From Vibrio sp. RE88 (GTDB taxonomy: Bacteria > Pseudomonadota > Gammaproteobacteria > Enterobacterales > Vibrionaceae): a stretch of DNA of 64,000 nt. Of this stretch, positions 16,112 through 25,254 are shown piece by piece. The position numbers were made by a program, and so were the translations under genes. The number at the start of each line of letters is the position of its first letter. Within the stretch, counting starts at the first letter, position 1. Where the stretch lies: the NCBI RefSeq assembly GCF_013113835.1, contig NZ_VTYQ01000001.1, positions 186,001 through 250,000 on the forward strand, given 5' to 3'. The notes beneath the pieces were generated by a model. It worked only from the letters and a program-made list of their open reading frames with translations. It did no database searches and was not told where the DNA came from.

Positions 16112-16211
16112 TGTGTTTCTCCTTCTTGTCTGATGGAGAGAAGTTTAGGCCTATGATTAACTAAGAAAAACAGATAAATTAGAAATCACTGTTTGGATAA
16201 AGAGAACAATA

Positions 16212-17078
16212 ATGAACAAGCACAAACAAATGATGATCTTCAAAGCGATTGTCGAGGCAGGCTCGATTTCAAAAGCTGCTGACAAATTAGAGTTGTCGAA
16301 ATCAGTCCTGAGTACTCACCTTAAAAAGCTGGAGAGTGAGCTCGCCACCGATCTGTTAAAGCGCACCACTCGTAAGCAGTCACTCACTCCTGCGGGCGAA
16401 AGGTTCTATCAACACTGCATCACAATGAACGACGTTATGTCGACAGCCTGGGATGATATTCGTCAATTACAAAAAGAGCCCAGCGGCAAACTGTCTATCA
16501 CCGCGCCCATTGCGTTAATGGAGAGTATTGTTGTTCCTGCCCTGAGTGATGCTTTTGCTCCTTTTCCCGATGTATCACTCAACTTAGTTGCAGAAGACAA
16601 GCAGTTGGACTTAATGCAACATGACATTGATTTAGCCATTCGAGTTGGCGAGTCGCCAGACAGCAATGTAAAACAAAAGCGCATTGGTCAATTTCGCGAT
16701 GTGTTATGCCAGTCAGTTGAAAGTCGCCAATCGCCTGAAAGCGCTAAGTACATCGCCAACAACTGGCAGCCAAAAACCATCACACACCTTTTTCACGATA
16801 CCAACGGCGACAATGCAACTGAGCTTAGCTACCTCACCCATCATAAAGTCAACACAGTCAGCCAAGTGGCTAGCCTTATTCGGCAAGATATGGGGATTGG
16901 TTTACTTCCAGACTTTATGCTCAGCCAATATCCAGACTTGCGACCCTGTTTTAAACAAAAACAGCTGATGCACAATAATGTCTATGCGCTTCATCCTTAC
17001 TCCAAGTCTCCCCCAACTTCGGTGATCAGAGCCATAGATGCGATCGAGAAAAGACTGAAATCCGTGACGGAATTTTGA
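16212..17078 (+). CDS. LysR family transcriptional regulator
   Basis: A 288-residue LysR protein with helix-turn-helix at residues 3-60 (MMIFKAIVEAGSISKAADKLELSKSVLSTHLKKLE) and a shortened effector domain (LDLMQHDIDLAIRVGESPDS) of the type seen in the DsdC/AaeR-like group. It is divergent from the SnoaL-like gene; the 100-bp gap between them must hold both promoters. The effector is unknown. Confidence 0.9.
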   Translation: MNKHKQMMIFKAIVEAGSISKAADKLELSKSVLSTHLKKLESELATDLLKRTTRKQSLTPAGERFYQHCITMNDVMSTAWDDIRQLQKEPSGKLSITAPIALMESIVVPALSDAFAPFPDVSLNLVAEDKQLDLMQHDIDLAIRVGESPDSNVKQKRIGQFRDVLCQSVESRQSPESAKYIANNWQPKTITHLFHDTNGDNATELSYLTHHKVNTVSQVASLIRQDMGIGLLPDFMLSQYPDLRPCFKQKQLMHNNVYALHPYSKSPPTSVIRAIDAIEKRLKSVTEF

Positions 17079-17183
17079 ACAGCTGTTTAACCTGGATCAA
17101 GCTTCACGATTATTTCACCAATTGTTCAAAAACTGTGTCCTACAATTGTAAAACGCGTCAGCAAACTAGATAAGGAGGACAGC

Positions 17184-17474
17184 ATGATTTCAACATTTAG
17201 GGATTACGAATTACAAGACAAAAACCATTGCCATGCTCATATAGAGGTCAACCCGACGGGGTTGTTAGATGTTGATATTATTGAGAAAAATGAGCATCAC
17301 CAAACGGAGCTGTGTGACATCAGTTTCGAAAAGTTGGATGGTAAAACACGCATTAAAGGAAAAGAAGCACAACACCAATGGCAGCTAGATTTGGATGATA
17401 GAGATGCAACTGAGTTGCACCATCTGATTTCTGAAGCTAATGAAGAATATGAGATTTTGATGCGTGATTTGTAA
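17184..17474 (+). CDS. Hypothetical acidic protein, 96 aa
   Basis: A 96-residue, Glu/Asp/His-rich soluble protein with no signal peptide, preceded by a very strong AAGGAGGACAGC ribosome binding site. It reads as alternating strands followed by a C-terminal helix (DATELHHLISEANEEYEILMRDL). No family recognised. It is convergent with the GGDEF gene, with only 22 bp between stops. Confidence 0.7.
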   Translation: MISTFRDYELQDKNHCHAHIEVNPTGLLDVDIIEKNEHHQTELCDISFEKLDGKTRIKGKEAQHQWQLDLDDRDATELHHLISEANEEYEILMRDL

Positions 17475-17496
17475 AGCTTATTAGTCAGGAAAAGTG

Positions 17497-18456
17497 CTAT
17501 TTGCTGGCGCACTTTTCCTGGTACATCCGCTTATCGGCTTCTTCAAGTAAAGAATCAATCGACACATCCGCAGACGGCTTAGCTACCACAATCCCGGCAC
17601 TAAATTTAATCTCGTAACCTCTGTTTTCTTGATCATTAAATCGCTCAACTGATTTTCTAAACCGTTTCACCGCAATTTCAGCCACTTTTTCGGTTAAGCC
17701 AGACATGAAGACCACAAATTCGTCGCCACCAATTCGGGCAAAAACATCCGAATCGCTGAATGAACTTGCCATCAAATCAGCAAACTGCTGCAGTACTTCA
17801 TCACCCACTTTATGACCTAACTCATCGTTGATTTCTTTAAAGTCATTCAGGTCAAAATACGCCAGTGCGACACAAAAGCCACCCATTCGGCAATACTGCA
17901 TCGACTTCTCACTGAGTTCGAAGAAACCACGGCGATTGGAAATCTGCGTCAGCGGGTCAAGCGTTGCTTGAATGGTTGACTCCAACTCTTGTTCAGCCAT
18001 CTTTGCTAAATCAACTAAGTCCGCCATTTGTTGCATGGTCAACTCACGCGGTTTCGTATCAATGATACACAATGTACCGAGCTTGCTACTGTTGTGATAG
18101 ACCAAAGGCACGCCTGCATAAAATCGAACAAAAGGCTCACCCATGACAAGCGGGTTATCAAGAAAACGCGGATCTTTGGTGGCATCATTAATAATGAAAG
18201 GGCCCTCATCATTGATGACATGTCCGCAAAACGAGACATTCCTTGCGGTTTCACGAACAGGAAGACCAATACATGATTTAAACCACTGACGATGGTTATC
18301 CACTAAGCTCACCACTGCAATCGGCACATCAAAAAGATGCTTCGCTATACGGGTGACACGATCAAAACGTTCTTCAGGTTCGGTATCGAGAATATCAAGA
18401 GAATGAAGGTCTTTTATTCTTTGCGCTTCGTTATCAGGAAAGTCAGGCTCTTTCAT
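17497..18456 (-). CDS. GAF-GGDEF diguanylate cyclase
   Basis: A 319-residue soluble signalling protein. Residues about 20-150 form a GAF sensory domain (RFDRVTRIAKHLFDVPIAVVSLVD, SFCGHVINDEGPFIINDATKDPRF, FYAGVPL), of the type that senses small ligands or redox. Residues about 165-315 form the GGDEF domain with an intact RIGGDEF active site and DPLTQISNRRGF start, so c-di-GMP synthesis is likely. The RxxD inhibitory site is missing at the expected place before GGDEF (the segment is SFSDSDVFA), which suggests no product feedback inhibition. Confidence 0.93.
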   Translation of the reverse strand: MKEPDFPDNEAQRIKDLHSLDILDTEPEERFDRVTRIAKHLFDVPIAVVSLVDNHRQWFKSCIGLPVRETARNVSFCGHVINDEGPFIINDATKDPRFLDNPLVMGEPFVRFYAGVPLVYHNSSKLGTLCIIDTKPRELTMQQMADLVDLAKMAEQELESTIQATLDPLTQISNRRGFFELSEKSMQYCRMGGFCVALAYFDLNDFKEINDELGHKVGDEVLQQFADLMASSFSDSDVFARIGGDEFVVFMSGLTEKVAEIAVKRFRKSVERFNDQENRGYEIKFSAGIVVAKPSADVSIDSLLEEADKRMYQEKCASK

Positions 18457-18613
18457 CAGTACGGCTCTTTCAAAATGACTAACTATGAGCTTAGCACTGA
18501 ACGCTCAGCTTGCTGGGTTTGAAAGCTATTGATGAATACTTGAGTAAAAAACTGTGATATTTAGCTGAATATCAAGGTAGCGGCGCAGGTGAGTTACGCC
18601 GCTAAGTCCATGT

Positions 18614-19288
18614 TTATGATAAGGTTAATAGCGGTTCAAACTTGAACATATCATCAAAGCGACAGAACTCTACAGCACCATGTTTCAGTCGTCCGAATGA
18701 CTGAGAAAAACGCTCTGAAATACGTTCCGCAACTTGCTGCAGCTCTACCTTTTCACTCTCTTCAAGCTCAATGATGCGATAGCTGAGCGTGATATGAAAA
18801 TGATAAGCGTCAAACTCAGGCATATTGATGCCTGTTGATGCTCTTAGTTGTTCACGGCAATTTTTCAGTGCCAGGTTTGATTCGTCCGTCGCCGGTTTGA
18901 TTCGAATTGACGTGCCACCAATCGGGCAGTTGTAGACATAATCAAACATCATTTCAAAACCTGAGTGGGCCCCGATCTGACTGACTGCACTAGCAAAAAA
19001 ATCCGTAGTTTGAGCTAAAGGCGCATCAAGGGGCAGTTTGCTGGTCCACTTCTCTGGCTGTCTGACTTGATCACATACCCCCTCAAATACCGTCATATGC
19101 ATTGAAGAAATTGGCAGAAAAGAGAACTTAGCTGCACATTGCATCGCCTTAAGCTGGTTCTGTGCCCACTCAAGTTCAGCAATTAAATCAATAGATTGAT
19201 CGATATGGCAGATAAAGGTGTTGCCGGGGAAGTGTCGGACTGTGCCGTCCTGATTAAATTTGACCCCAACCGCTGGTGCATAGTTCAT
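18614..19288 (-). CDS. DUF1868 protein, 2H phosphoesterase-like
   Basis: A 224-residue protein with the two His-x-Thr motifs of the 2H superfamily: HMTVF at about residue 64 and HFHITLSY at about 165. Family members include 2'-5' RNA ligase-type and cyclic phosphodiesterases; DUF1868 members have no firm substrate. GGAGAGCTACTC precedes the ATG. It is divergent from the phosphomannomutase gene, separated by 205 bp that contain an AT-rich palindrome assigned to the sugar cluster. Confidence 0.83.
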   Translation of the reverse strand: MNYAPAVGVKFNQDGTVRHFPGNTFICHIDQSIDLIAELEWAQNQLKAMQCAAKFSFLPISSMHMTVFEGVCDQVRQPEKWTSKLPLDAPLAQTTDFFASAVSQIGAHSGFEMMFDYVYNCPIGGTSIRIKPATDESNLALKNCREQLRASTGINMPEFDAYHFHITLSYRIIELEESEKVELQQVAERISERFSQSFGRLKHGAVEFCRFDDMFKFEPLLTLS

Positions 19289-19334
19289 GAGTAGCTCTCC
19301 GCATAATTTTCGATATATACTACTCCCAATAAGT

Positions 19335-19355
19335 TAAATTAGTTAAGTTAATTTA
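19335..19355. promoter_or_regulatory. Candidate ROK operator before phosphomannomutase
   Basis: TAAATTA-N7-TAATTTA, a perfect 7-bp dyad. Aligned on one strand it is identical in 17 of 21 positions to a site at 21028-21048 before the ABC importer. The ROK regulator in the same cluster is the natural candidate to bind. Confidence 0.5.
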
Positions 19356-19493
19356 TTCAAAAAAGTGAAATTGTGAGCTTTACAGGGAATTGGTTCCCTT
19401 TATTGGCGACAAACCATTACCCAGATAAGCCCACCAACCTGTCAGACAGGCAGGAAAGCTAATCAATAACGCGCTGATATATAAGGGTAATGA

Positions 19494-20861
19494 ATGAAAA
19501 AGCTAACGTGCTTTAAAGCCTATGATATTCGAGGCAAACTCGAACAAGAGCTCAATTACGACGTGGTGTATCGTATCGGTCGAGCATTTGGTCAATATCT
19601 GAATGCCAAAAAAGTCGTGGTTGGCGGTGACGCGAGAGCCACTTCCGAGCCGCTTAAACTGGCACTGGCCGATGGCTTGATTGATGCTGGTGTTGATGTC
19701 ATCGACCTTGGCCTGACGGGCACCGAAGAGATCTACTACGCCGCGCAAGTCATGGATGTAGACGGTGGCATTGAAATTACTGCTAGCCATAACCCTATAG
19801 ATTACAACGGCTTAAAGCTAGTTCGAGAAAATGCTCAACCCATCAGTGGTGATACTGGCCTAAAAGACATTCAGGCGTTGGCAGAACAGGCTGAGTTTAA
19901 TGAACCAGCACAAAAAGGCCGCTACCAGCAAGCCTCTCACCTCAATGAGTACACCGAACACCTGCTCAGCTATATAAGTGCAGAGCATATAAAGCCACTG
20001 AAACTGGTCGTAAACTCAGGCAACGGCGCAGCTGGTCACGTGGTCGATGCTTTGGAGGAGCGCTTTCAGCAACTGCAGATACCGATTGAGCTGATTAAAA
20101 TTCACCACGAGCCGGACAGCAATTTCCCCAATGGAATTCCGAACCCTCTGCTCCCTGAAAACCGCCACGCGACCTCATCCGCTGTGCTAGAGCACAAAGC
20201 CGATATGGGCATCGCTTGGGATGGTGATTTTGACCGCTGTTTCTTGTTTGATGAACAAGGCCAGTTTATCGAAGGCTACTATATTGTTGGCCTATTGGCA
20301 GACTCATTTCTTGCCAAGCACCCTGGTGCAAAGGTGATCCATGACCCTCGTTTAACTTGGAATAGCATTGATATTATCGAGCGTAGTGGTGGTGAAGCCG
20401 TCATGTCCAAGACAGGTCACGCCTTTATCAAAGAAAGAATGCGCAGTGAAGATGCAGTCTATGGCGGAGAGATGAGCGCGCATCACTACTTTCGAGATTT
20501 CGGCTACTGTGACAGCGGTATGATTCCATGGCTACTGGTCAGCGAACTTATCTGTCGCAAGGGCCAACCCCTGTCGAGCTTGGTAGCTGAGCGCATCGCA
20601 GCCTTCCCATCTTCTGGTGAAATCAATTCAACATTGGATAACCCAAATCAAGCTATCCAACGTATTCAAGCCATATTTGAGCAAGATGCACTTACCGTTG
20701 ATTACACCGATGGTATCAGCATGGAGTTTAACGACTGGCGCTTTAATCTACGCAGTTCTAACACGGAGCCAGTTGTGCGCCTCAACGTTGAATCCCGAGC
20801 AAACGTTGAGCTTATGAAAATTAAAACTGAACAAATTTTAAGCTTATTGCAGTCAAAATAA
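19494..20861 (+). CDS. manB: Phosphomannomutase/phosphoglucomutase
   Basis: A 455-residue alpha-D-phosphohexomutase interconverting mannose-6-phosphate and mannose-1-phosphate (CpsG/ManB group). Seen directly: the start [10 protein letters not shown], the phospho-Ser loop [16 protein letters not shown] with catalytic Ser at about residue 98, the metal loop DGDFDRCF at about 243, the sugar-specificity loop [10 protein letters not shown] at about 323, and the phosphate-binding RSSNTEP near the C-terminus. It lies at the head of a cluster with an ABC importer, ROK regulator and glycosyltransferase and shares their operator pattern, so it may supply a sugar phosphate for that pathway. A terminator follows it. 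Confidence 0.93.
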   Translation: MKKLTCFKAYDIRGKLEQELNYDVVYRIGRAFGQYLNAKKVVVGGDARATSEPLKLALADGLIDAGVDVIDLGLTGTEEIYYAAQVMDVDGGIEITASHNPIDYNGLKLVRENAQPISGDTGLKDIQALAEQAEFNEPAQKGRYQQASHLNEYTEHLLSYISAEHIKPLKLVVNSGNGAAGHVVDALEERFQQLQIPIELIKIHHEPDSNFPNGIPNPLLPENRHATSSAVLEHKADMGIAWDGDFDRCFLFDEQGQFIEGYYIVGLLADSFLAKHPGAKVIHDPRLTWNSIDIIERSGGEAVMSKTGHAFIKERMRSEDAVYGGEMSAHHYFRDFGYCDSGMIPWLLVSELICRKGQPLSSLVAERIAAFPSSGEINSTLDNPNQAIQRIQAIFEQDALTVDYTDGISMEFNDWRFNLRSSNTEPVVRLNVESRANVELMKIKTEQILSLLQSK

Positions 20862-20869
20862 TCTCTTTT

Positions 20870-20902
20870 TATAGAGCTGTCGAATAGACGGCTCTATTTT
20901 TT
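20870..20902 (+). terminator. Terminator after phosphomannomutase
   Basis: ATAGAGCTGTC / GACGGCTCTAT (one G-T pair) with a 5-nt loop, then TTTTT. Confidence 0.82.
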
Positions 20903-20910
20903 CATACACT

Positions 20911-20930
20911 TAAATTAACACCTTTAATCA
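20911..20930. promoter_or_regulatory. Candidate ROK operator 1 before the ABC importer
   Basis: TAAATTAACACCTTTAATCA resembles the dyads at 19335 and 21028 (TAAATTAA..TTAAT core), with an imperfect right arm. Confidence 0.4.
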
Positions 20931-21004
20931 ATATCGCCATTTTCCTCAAAAAAGATCACACTTTTGTGTTCTTTTATTCAGCAAAAACCTAACAAAGCTC
21001 AAGT

Positions 21005-21020
21005 CGTGAACACTTTCACA
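21005..21020. promoter_or_regulatory. CRP-like site before the ABC importer
   Basis: CGTGA-N6-TCACA, one mismatch from the CRP consensus TGTGA-N6-TCACA. It lies just upstream of the second AT-rich palindrome, giving a typical activator-plus-repressor promoter for a catabolic or uptake operon. Confidence 0.5.
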
Positions 21021-21027
21021 AAAACAT

Positions 21028-21048
21028 TAAATTAACTTGGTTAATATA
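21028..21048. promoter_or_regulatory. Candidate ROK operator 2 before the ABC importer
   Basis: TAAATTAACTTGGTTAATAT is a dyad centred on CTTGG with TTAA arms; its complement shares 11 contiguous bases, AAGTTAATTTA, with the site before phosphomannomutase. Confidence 0.5.
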
Positions 21049-21116
21049 ATTGTCATATTAGTCCTCTACTCTACGCGTTGATGCTAGAACAACTTCGACA
21101 GGAAAAAGGCAATCGA

Positions 21117-22184
21117 ATGTCACGACTAGAACTTAAAAACATCTGTAAGAACTTTGGCGACTTTGTAGCGTCAAAAGACATCAGCTTTATTGCAGAAGAA
21201 GGGGAAATGGTTACCCTTCTGGGTCCATCCGGTTGTGGCAAGACAACACTGCTCAAGATGATTGGTGGATTCCACACGCCTGACTCTGGCGAAATCATCA
21301 TTGGCGACGAGGTGGTCAATACGGTTTCTCCAGAAAAACGTAATACCTCAATGTGTTTTCAGTCTTATGCCTTATTCCCTCACTTGAGTGTTGATCACAA
21401 TATCGCTTTTGGTCTCAAGCAGAAGAAAGTCAGCAAGCAGGATCAAATCACTCGCGTAGAGGAAGCCGTCACTCAGGTTGATTTGGATGAACACGCACAC
21501 AAGATGCCGAGTGAGCTTTCCGGTGGTCAGCAACAGCGTGTTGCACTGGCGCGTGCAATGGTCACTCGACCAGCCGTTATCCTTTTCGATGAGCCTCTGT
21601 CTAACCTAGATGCCAAACTACGTGAGTCGGTCCGTTTCGAGATCCGTGAACTTCAAAAGCGATACAACCTGACCGCCATCTACGTGACGCACGATCAGGC
21701 AGAAGCATTGGCAATGTCGGATAAGATCGTGGTTCTGAACAAAGGCCGTATCGAGCAGATTGGTACGCCAGAAGACATCTACTATCGCCCAGCTAACCGA
21801 TTTGTCGCCGATTTCATTGGTGCCGCCAACATCATGCCTGCTCAAGTGAAATCTCTAGGTCAGGACAATACCTACCAAATTGACACCGAGTTGGGCCAGT
21901 TTGTTGTCGAATCGGATGAAAAACCAAAAAGCGAATACATCTATGTGAGCTGGCGTCCGGAAGATGCCGAGATCGCCACCAGCGAATGTGAGAATAGCTT
22001 TGCCGCTCACGTGCAGAAAATGGCCTTTATGGGCAATGTCACTGACTTGGTGTTACAGCCAGCGGAAGGTTCAACCATGGAAGTACGAGTTCAGTTACCG
22101 AAAAAGCCGGTATTTGATGATCAATCACTGAACTTCTCCATTCCAAGAAAAGGCATTCGCTTCCTAGAAGAGGTCAGCGCATGA
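21117..22184 (+). CDS. ABC transporter ATP-binding protein (PotA/UgpC-like)
   Basis: A 355-residue ATPase. Walker A GPSGCGKTT at about residue 38, signature LSGGQQQRVALARA, Walker B VILFDEPLSNLD and the switch His (YVTHDQAEAL) are all intact, followed by a TOBE-type C-terminal domain. It energises import by the two permeases and binding protein encoded next. Start at 21117 is supported by AAGG 7 bp upstream. It overlaps the first permease gene by ATGA. CRP-like and ROK-type sites lie upstream. Confidence 0.95.
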   Translation: MSRLELKNICKNFGDFVASKDISFIAEEGEMVTLLGPSGCGKTTLLKMIGGFHTPDSGEIIIGDEVVNTVSPEKRNTSMCFQSYALFPHLSVDHNIAFGLKQKKVSKQDQITRVEEAVTQVDLDEHAHKMPSELSGGQQQRVALARAMVTRPAVILFDEPLSNLDAKLRESVRFEIRELQKRYNLTAIYVTHDQAEALAMSDKIVVLNKGRIEQIGTPEDIYYRPANRFVADFIGAANIMPAQVKSLGQDNTYQIDTELGQFVVESDEKPKSEYIYVSWRPEDAEIATSECENSFAAHVQKMAFMGNVTDLVLQPAEGSTMEVRVQLPKKPVFDDQSLNFSIPRKGIRFLEEVSA

Positions 22185-23047
22185 ACAAGAACATCGCAAG
22201 CTGGAAAGTGTGGCTGATGCTGCTTCCCGGCGTTGGCACCATCATGCTTTTGATGGGCTCCACCTTCTACATGGTGGTCTCACAAAGTCTGGGCTTCCAC
22301 AATATGATGGGCGAAAGTGGTTTCTCCCTCACTTTCTGGCAAGAAGCATTGGCCGATGCCAAACTGCACAAATCTCTAATTTACTCAGTCAAAGTCTCGG
22401 TGATTGGTGCACTTGGCGCCGTAGCTATGGCTTACCCACTGGTACTGTGGCTACGTAAGCCGTTCCCGGGCTCAACCACCATCACGGGTGTGTTAAGAGC
22501 ACCCATGTTCATCCCAGGTTTGGTAGCGGCTTTCCTTCTGGTTAACGTGATCTCTTACCACGGTATTGTTAACCAGATACTCATGGCTGTCGGCATTACC
22601 GATAAACCGATTCGTATGCAGAACGACGATTTCGGCTGGGGCGTAATCATGCTACAAATCTGGAAACAGTTGCCATTTGCCATGATCTTGTTGGCAGGTG
22701 CGGTGAACTCTATCCGAAATGACGTGCTAGATGCTGCCTCTGATCTGGGTGCATCAGCGTGGAGCCGCTTTAAAGGCATTATCTTCCCGATCTCTATTCC
22801 ATCGCTTCAGGTGTCACTGATTCTGATCTTTATCGGCGCGCTGGGTGATTACTCGTTCTACTCCATCGCGGGTCCGAAGAACACCTATTCACTATCGATG
22901 CTGATGCACATCACATCGACAGAATTTATGGAATGGAACAAAGGCGCGGTTATCGCTGTGATCATCATGGTCACTGCTGTTGTCGCTGCTCTGGCTATCT
23001 CTCTATTAACTGCTCCACTCGCTCATAAGAAAGGGAGATTGAAATAA
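22181..23047 (+). CDS. ABC transporter permease (PotB-like)
   Basis: A 288-residue inner-membrane permease with six hydrophobic segments and the EAA loop (DAASDLGASAWSRFKGIIFPISIPSL) that contacts the ATPase. It begins on the ATGA overlap with the ATPase stop and ends on a TAATG overlap with the second permease, so all three are translated in tight coupling. The PotB/AfuB-type family imports polyamines, iron or phospho-sugars; the substrate is not fixed by sequence. Confidence 0.93.
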   Translation: MNKNIASWKVWLMLLPGVGTIMLLMGSTFYMVVSQSLGFHNMMGESGFSLTFWQEALADAKLHKSLIYSVKVSVIGALGAVAMAYPLVLWLRKPFPGSTTITGVLRAPMFIPGLVAAFLLVNVISYHGIVNQILMAVGITDKPIRMQNDDFGWGVIMLQIWKQLPFAMILLAGAVNSIRNDVLDAASDLGASAWSRFKGIIFPISIPSLQVSLILIFIGALGDYSFYSIAGPKNTYSLSMLMHITSTEFMEWNKGAVIAVIIMVTAVVAALAISLLTAPLAHKKGRLK

Positions 23048-23928
23048 TGACTTCTCTGGTATCGAAAGCTTTGCCAAACAGCAGCAAACCGAAAATAAAA
23101 ACCGCCAATGGCAAGCTTATCAATAAGATCGCCATCGGTCTGTTTATTGCGGTGAACTTCTTCTGGTTGGGTGTTCCTTTCATCATGGCGTTGTTGTGGT
23201 CTCTGGTTGACCCTGAGCACCCTTGGAGCTACCCAGATGTGCTTCCACAGGTTCTTTCATTTGGCCGCTGGACAGACATGTGGGAAAACTCCGGTCTGGT
23301 TGAAGCGCTGCAAAACAGCTACACCATCGCTCCAGCAGTTGCGATTCTGACCGTACTACTGGCCCTACCGACCGCTTACGCGTTAGGCCGTATCGATTTC
23401 AGAGGCAAGCGCGTGGCAGAAGTCATCACGCTACTGCCACTGGTTATGCCTGGCATGATCATCGGTGTCTTCTTCAGCTCCATGTTGATTGCCCTTGATT
23501 TTTCAAATGCCTACGTCGGTATCGTTATTGGCCATACCGTTCTGGCATTGCCTTACGCAATCCGTATTCTTTCGGCGAGTTTTAAAAGCGTGCCGCAAGA
23601 CTTGATCGATGCGAGCCGTGATTTGGGTGGTAACTCTTGGACGACATTCAAAAACGCCTACCTGCCAATGCTGAAACCTGGCCTGTTGGCGTCACTGATC
23701 TTCTGTCTGGTGATCAGTATTGAAGAATTCAACATTGCCTTTGTACTGGGTTCACCGGATTACGTTACCGTTCCGACCATTTTGTACTCCTACTTAGGTT
23801 ATTCCTTTATTCGTCCGAACGCGGCGGTGGTTTCTCTGATACTGGTGATTCCTAACGTGATTCTGATGCTAATTATTGAACGTCTGCTGAAAGGTAACTA
23901 TCTGGCAGAGTCGACAGGCAAAGCCTGA
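23047..23928 (+). CDS. ABC transporter permease (PotC-like)
   Basis: A 293-residue second permease subunit with six membrane helices and an EAA loop (DASRDLGGNSWTTFKNAYLPMLKPGL). The basic N-terminus (NSSKPKIKTANGKLINK) is cytoplasmic. Start overlaps the previous stop by one base. Together with the previous gene it forms the heterodimeric channel. Confidence 0.93.
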   Translation: MTSLVSKALPNSSKPKIKTANGKLINKIAIGLFIAVNFFWLGVPFIMALLWSLVDPEHPWSYPDVLPQVLSFGRWTDMWENSGLVEALQNSYTIAPAVAILTVLLALPTAYALGRIDFRGKRVAEVITLLPLVMPGMIIGVFFSSMLIALDFSNAYVGIVIGHTVLALPYAIRILSASFKSVPQDLIDASRDLGGNSWTTFKNAYLPMLKPGLLASLIFCLVISIEEFNIAFVLGSPDYVTVPTILYSYLGYSFIRPNAAVVSLILVIPNVILMLIIERLLKGNYLAESTGKA

Positions 23929-23978
23929 TTCATAACGAATGTACCCCTAAACATAGAAATCTATAAAGAGACACAACA

Positions 23979-25094
23979 ATGAAAAAATTGCTTCTTACCG
24001 CTGCCATTGCAGCCACTGCGGGTCTGTCGACCAATGCTCTCGCCTATGACTTGAACGAGATGACTTGGGATCAGATCGTCGAGCAAGCCAAAAAAGAGAA
24101 GATGGTGAACGCGTACATCTGGTACCTCCAACCAGAGTTCCGCCAATTCTTCCGCTCGTTCGAGAAAGAGTACGGCATCAAAGTACGTGTACCGGAAGGC
24201 AACGAAGCCGGTAACAGTAACAAGCTGCTTGCAGAAGGTAAAAGAGAGCAAGGTTCTATTGATGTGATGGCGCTCGATACCGTCAAGCTGCCAATGATGA
24301 TGCAAAGCAACCTGGTCTATGGCCCATTGACGGATATTATTCCTGGCAGTGACAAGCTACGTACGAAGTTAGTGGGTGTAGAGACGCAAGGCTACGCTTA
24401 TGCCTTCTGGGGTAACCAAACAGGTTTTGCTTACGACCCAATGCGTGTCGATGAGAAAACACTGCCTCAGTCATTTGATGACCTGACAAACTGGATCGAA
24501 ACCCACCCAGAGCAGTTTGGTGTTAACGACCCGAACAAAGGTGGTGCGGGCAACGCGTTCATCCAACGTGCCATCTACCACGTATCGGGCAACAACGACG
24601 TTTACTTCCAGAACACAATGGATCAGTCTGCGATGACGCAGTGGTCTAAGACTTGGCAGTGGTTTGATGACCAGAAAGACAACATTGTCATCACTGCATC
24701 GAACGCAGACAGCCTGACTCGAATCAACGATGGTGAAATCGCGATGGCACCAGCGTGGGAAGATCATCTCGCAGGTCTGCAGAAGAAAGGGGCGATCACT
24801 AAGCGCATCAAATTCTACATTCCTGAATTTGGTATGCCGGGTGGCGGTAACATCATCATGATGCCACAGAACGCCAAAAATAAAGCTGCCGCTGCCGTCT
24901 TCATTCATTGGATCACCTCGGCGCAAGCACAAACAGGTTTGAATACCGCTTTCGGCGCAGCCCCTCAACACCCAGACGCTGATGACTCAAACGCCTTGGT
25001 CGATAAAACCCAGCGAGGCTACAGCTCAGAGTTCTTTACTTCAGACTACGCAACTGAAGCGAAAAAAGCGTTTGTAGAGAACGTATTAATGTAA
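23979..25094 (+). CDS. ABC transporter periplasmic solute-binding protein
   Basis: A 371-residue binding protein. The first 22 residues are a clear signal peptide (MKKLLLTAAIAATAGLSTNALA). The mature protein has the two-lobe, PotD/family-1 style layout (AYIWYLQPEFRQFFRSFEKEYGIKV; QGYAYAFWGNQTGFAYDP; MAPAWEDHLAG). AAAGAGACACAAC precedes the ATG, 50 bp after the last permease. In the setting of phosphomannomutase and a glycosyltransferase, a sugar derivative or glycoside is a reasonable ligand, but polyamine or phosphonate ligands cannot be excluded. Confidence 0.92.
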   Translation: MKKLLLTAAIAATAGLSTNALAYDLNEMTWDQIVEQAKKEKMVNAYIWYLQPEFRQFFRSFEKEYGIKVRVPEGNEAGNSNKLLAEGKREQGSIDVMALDTVKLPMMMQSNLVYGPLTDIIPGSDKLRTKLVGVETQGYAYAFWGNQTGFAYDPMRVDEKTLPQSFDDLTNWIETHPEQFGVNDPNKGGAGNAFIQRAIYHVSGNNDVYFQNTMDQSAMTQWSKTWQWFDDQKDNIVITASNADSLTRINDGEIAMAPAWEDHLAGLQKKGAITKRIKFYIPEFGMPGGGNIIMMPQNAKNKAAAAVFIHWITSAQAQTGLNTAFGAAPQHPDADDSNALVDKTQRGYSSEFFTSDYATEAKKAFVENVLM

Positions 25095-25222
25095 TAATTC
25101 ACGCCCGGTTTCGGCCGGGCCTATTCGATTAGTCACTCGAATGAGGTTGTTTTGGTGATTAATCAAATAGAACAATTAGGTGGTGTGCATACACGGTGTC
25201 ATGCCCTCTACCAGACGAACAA

Positions 25223-25247
25223 TAAAATTAAACCTAATGGGTTAAGG
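25223..25247. promoter_or_regulatory. Possible autoregulatory site before the ROK gene
   Basis: TTAAACC-taat-GGGTTAA-like dyad (with flanking AAAATTA) immediately before the ROK ribosome binding site. It is related in its TTAA arms, but not closely, to the sites at 19335 and 21028. Confidence 0.3.
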
Positions 25248-25254
25248 ATTGAAT

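Noticed and set aside
19384..19398. AGGGAA/TTCCCT dyad before phosphomannomutase as an operator
   Set aside because: Short, and not repeated before the other cluster genes; the TAAATTA dyad is the better candidate.
24471..24971. 166-aa minus-strand frame within the solute-binding protein gene
   Set aside because: Antisense to a well-supported binding-protein gene; no ribosome binding site and no recognisable protein pattern.
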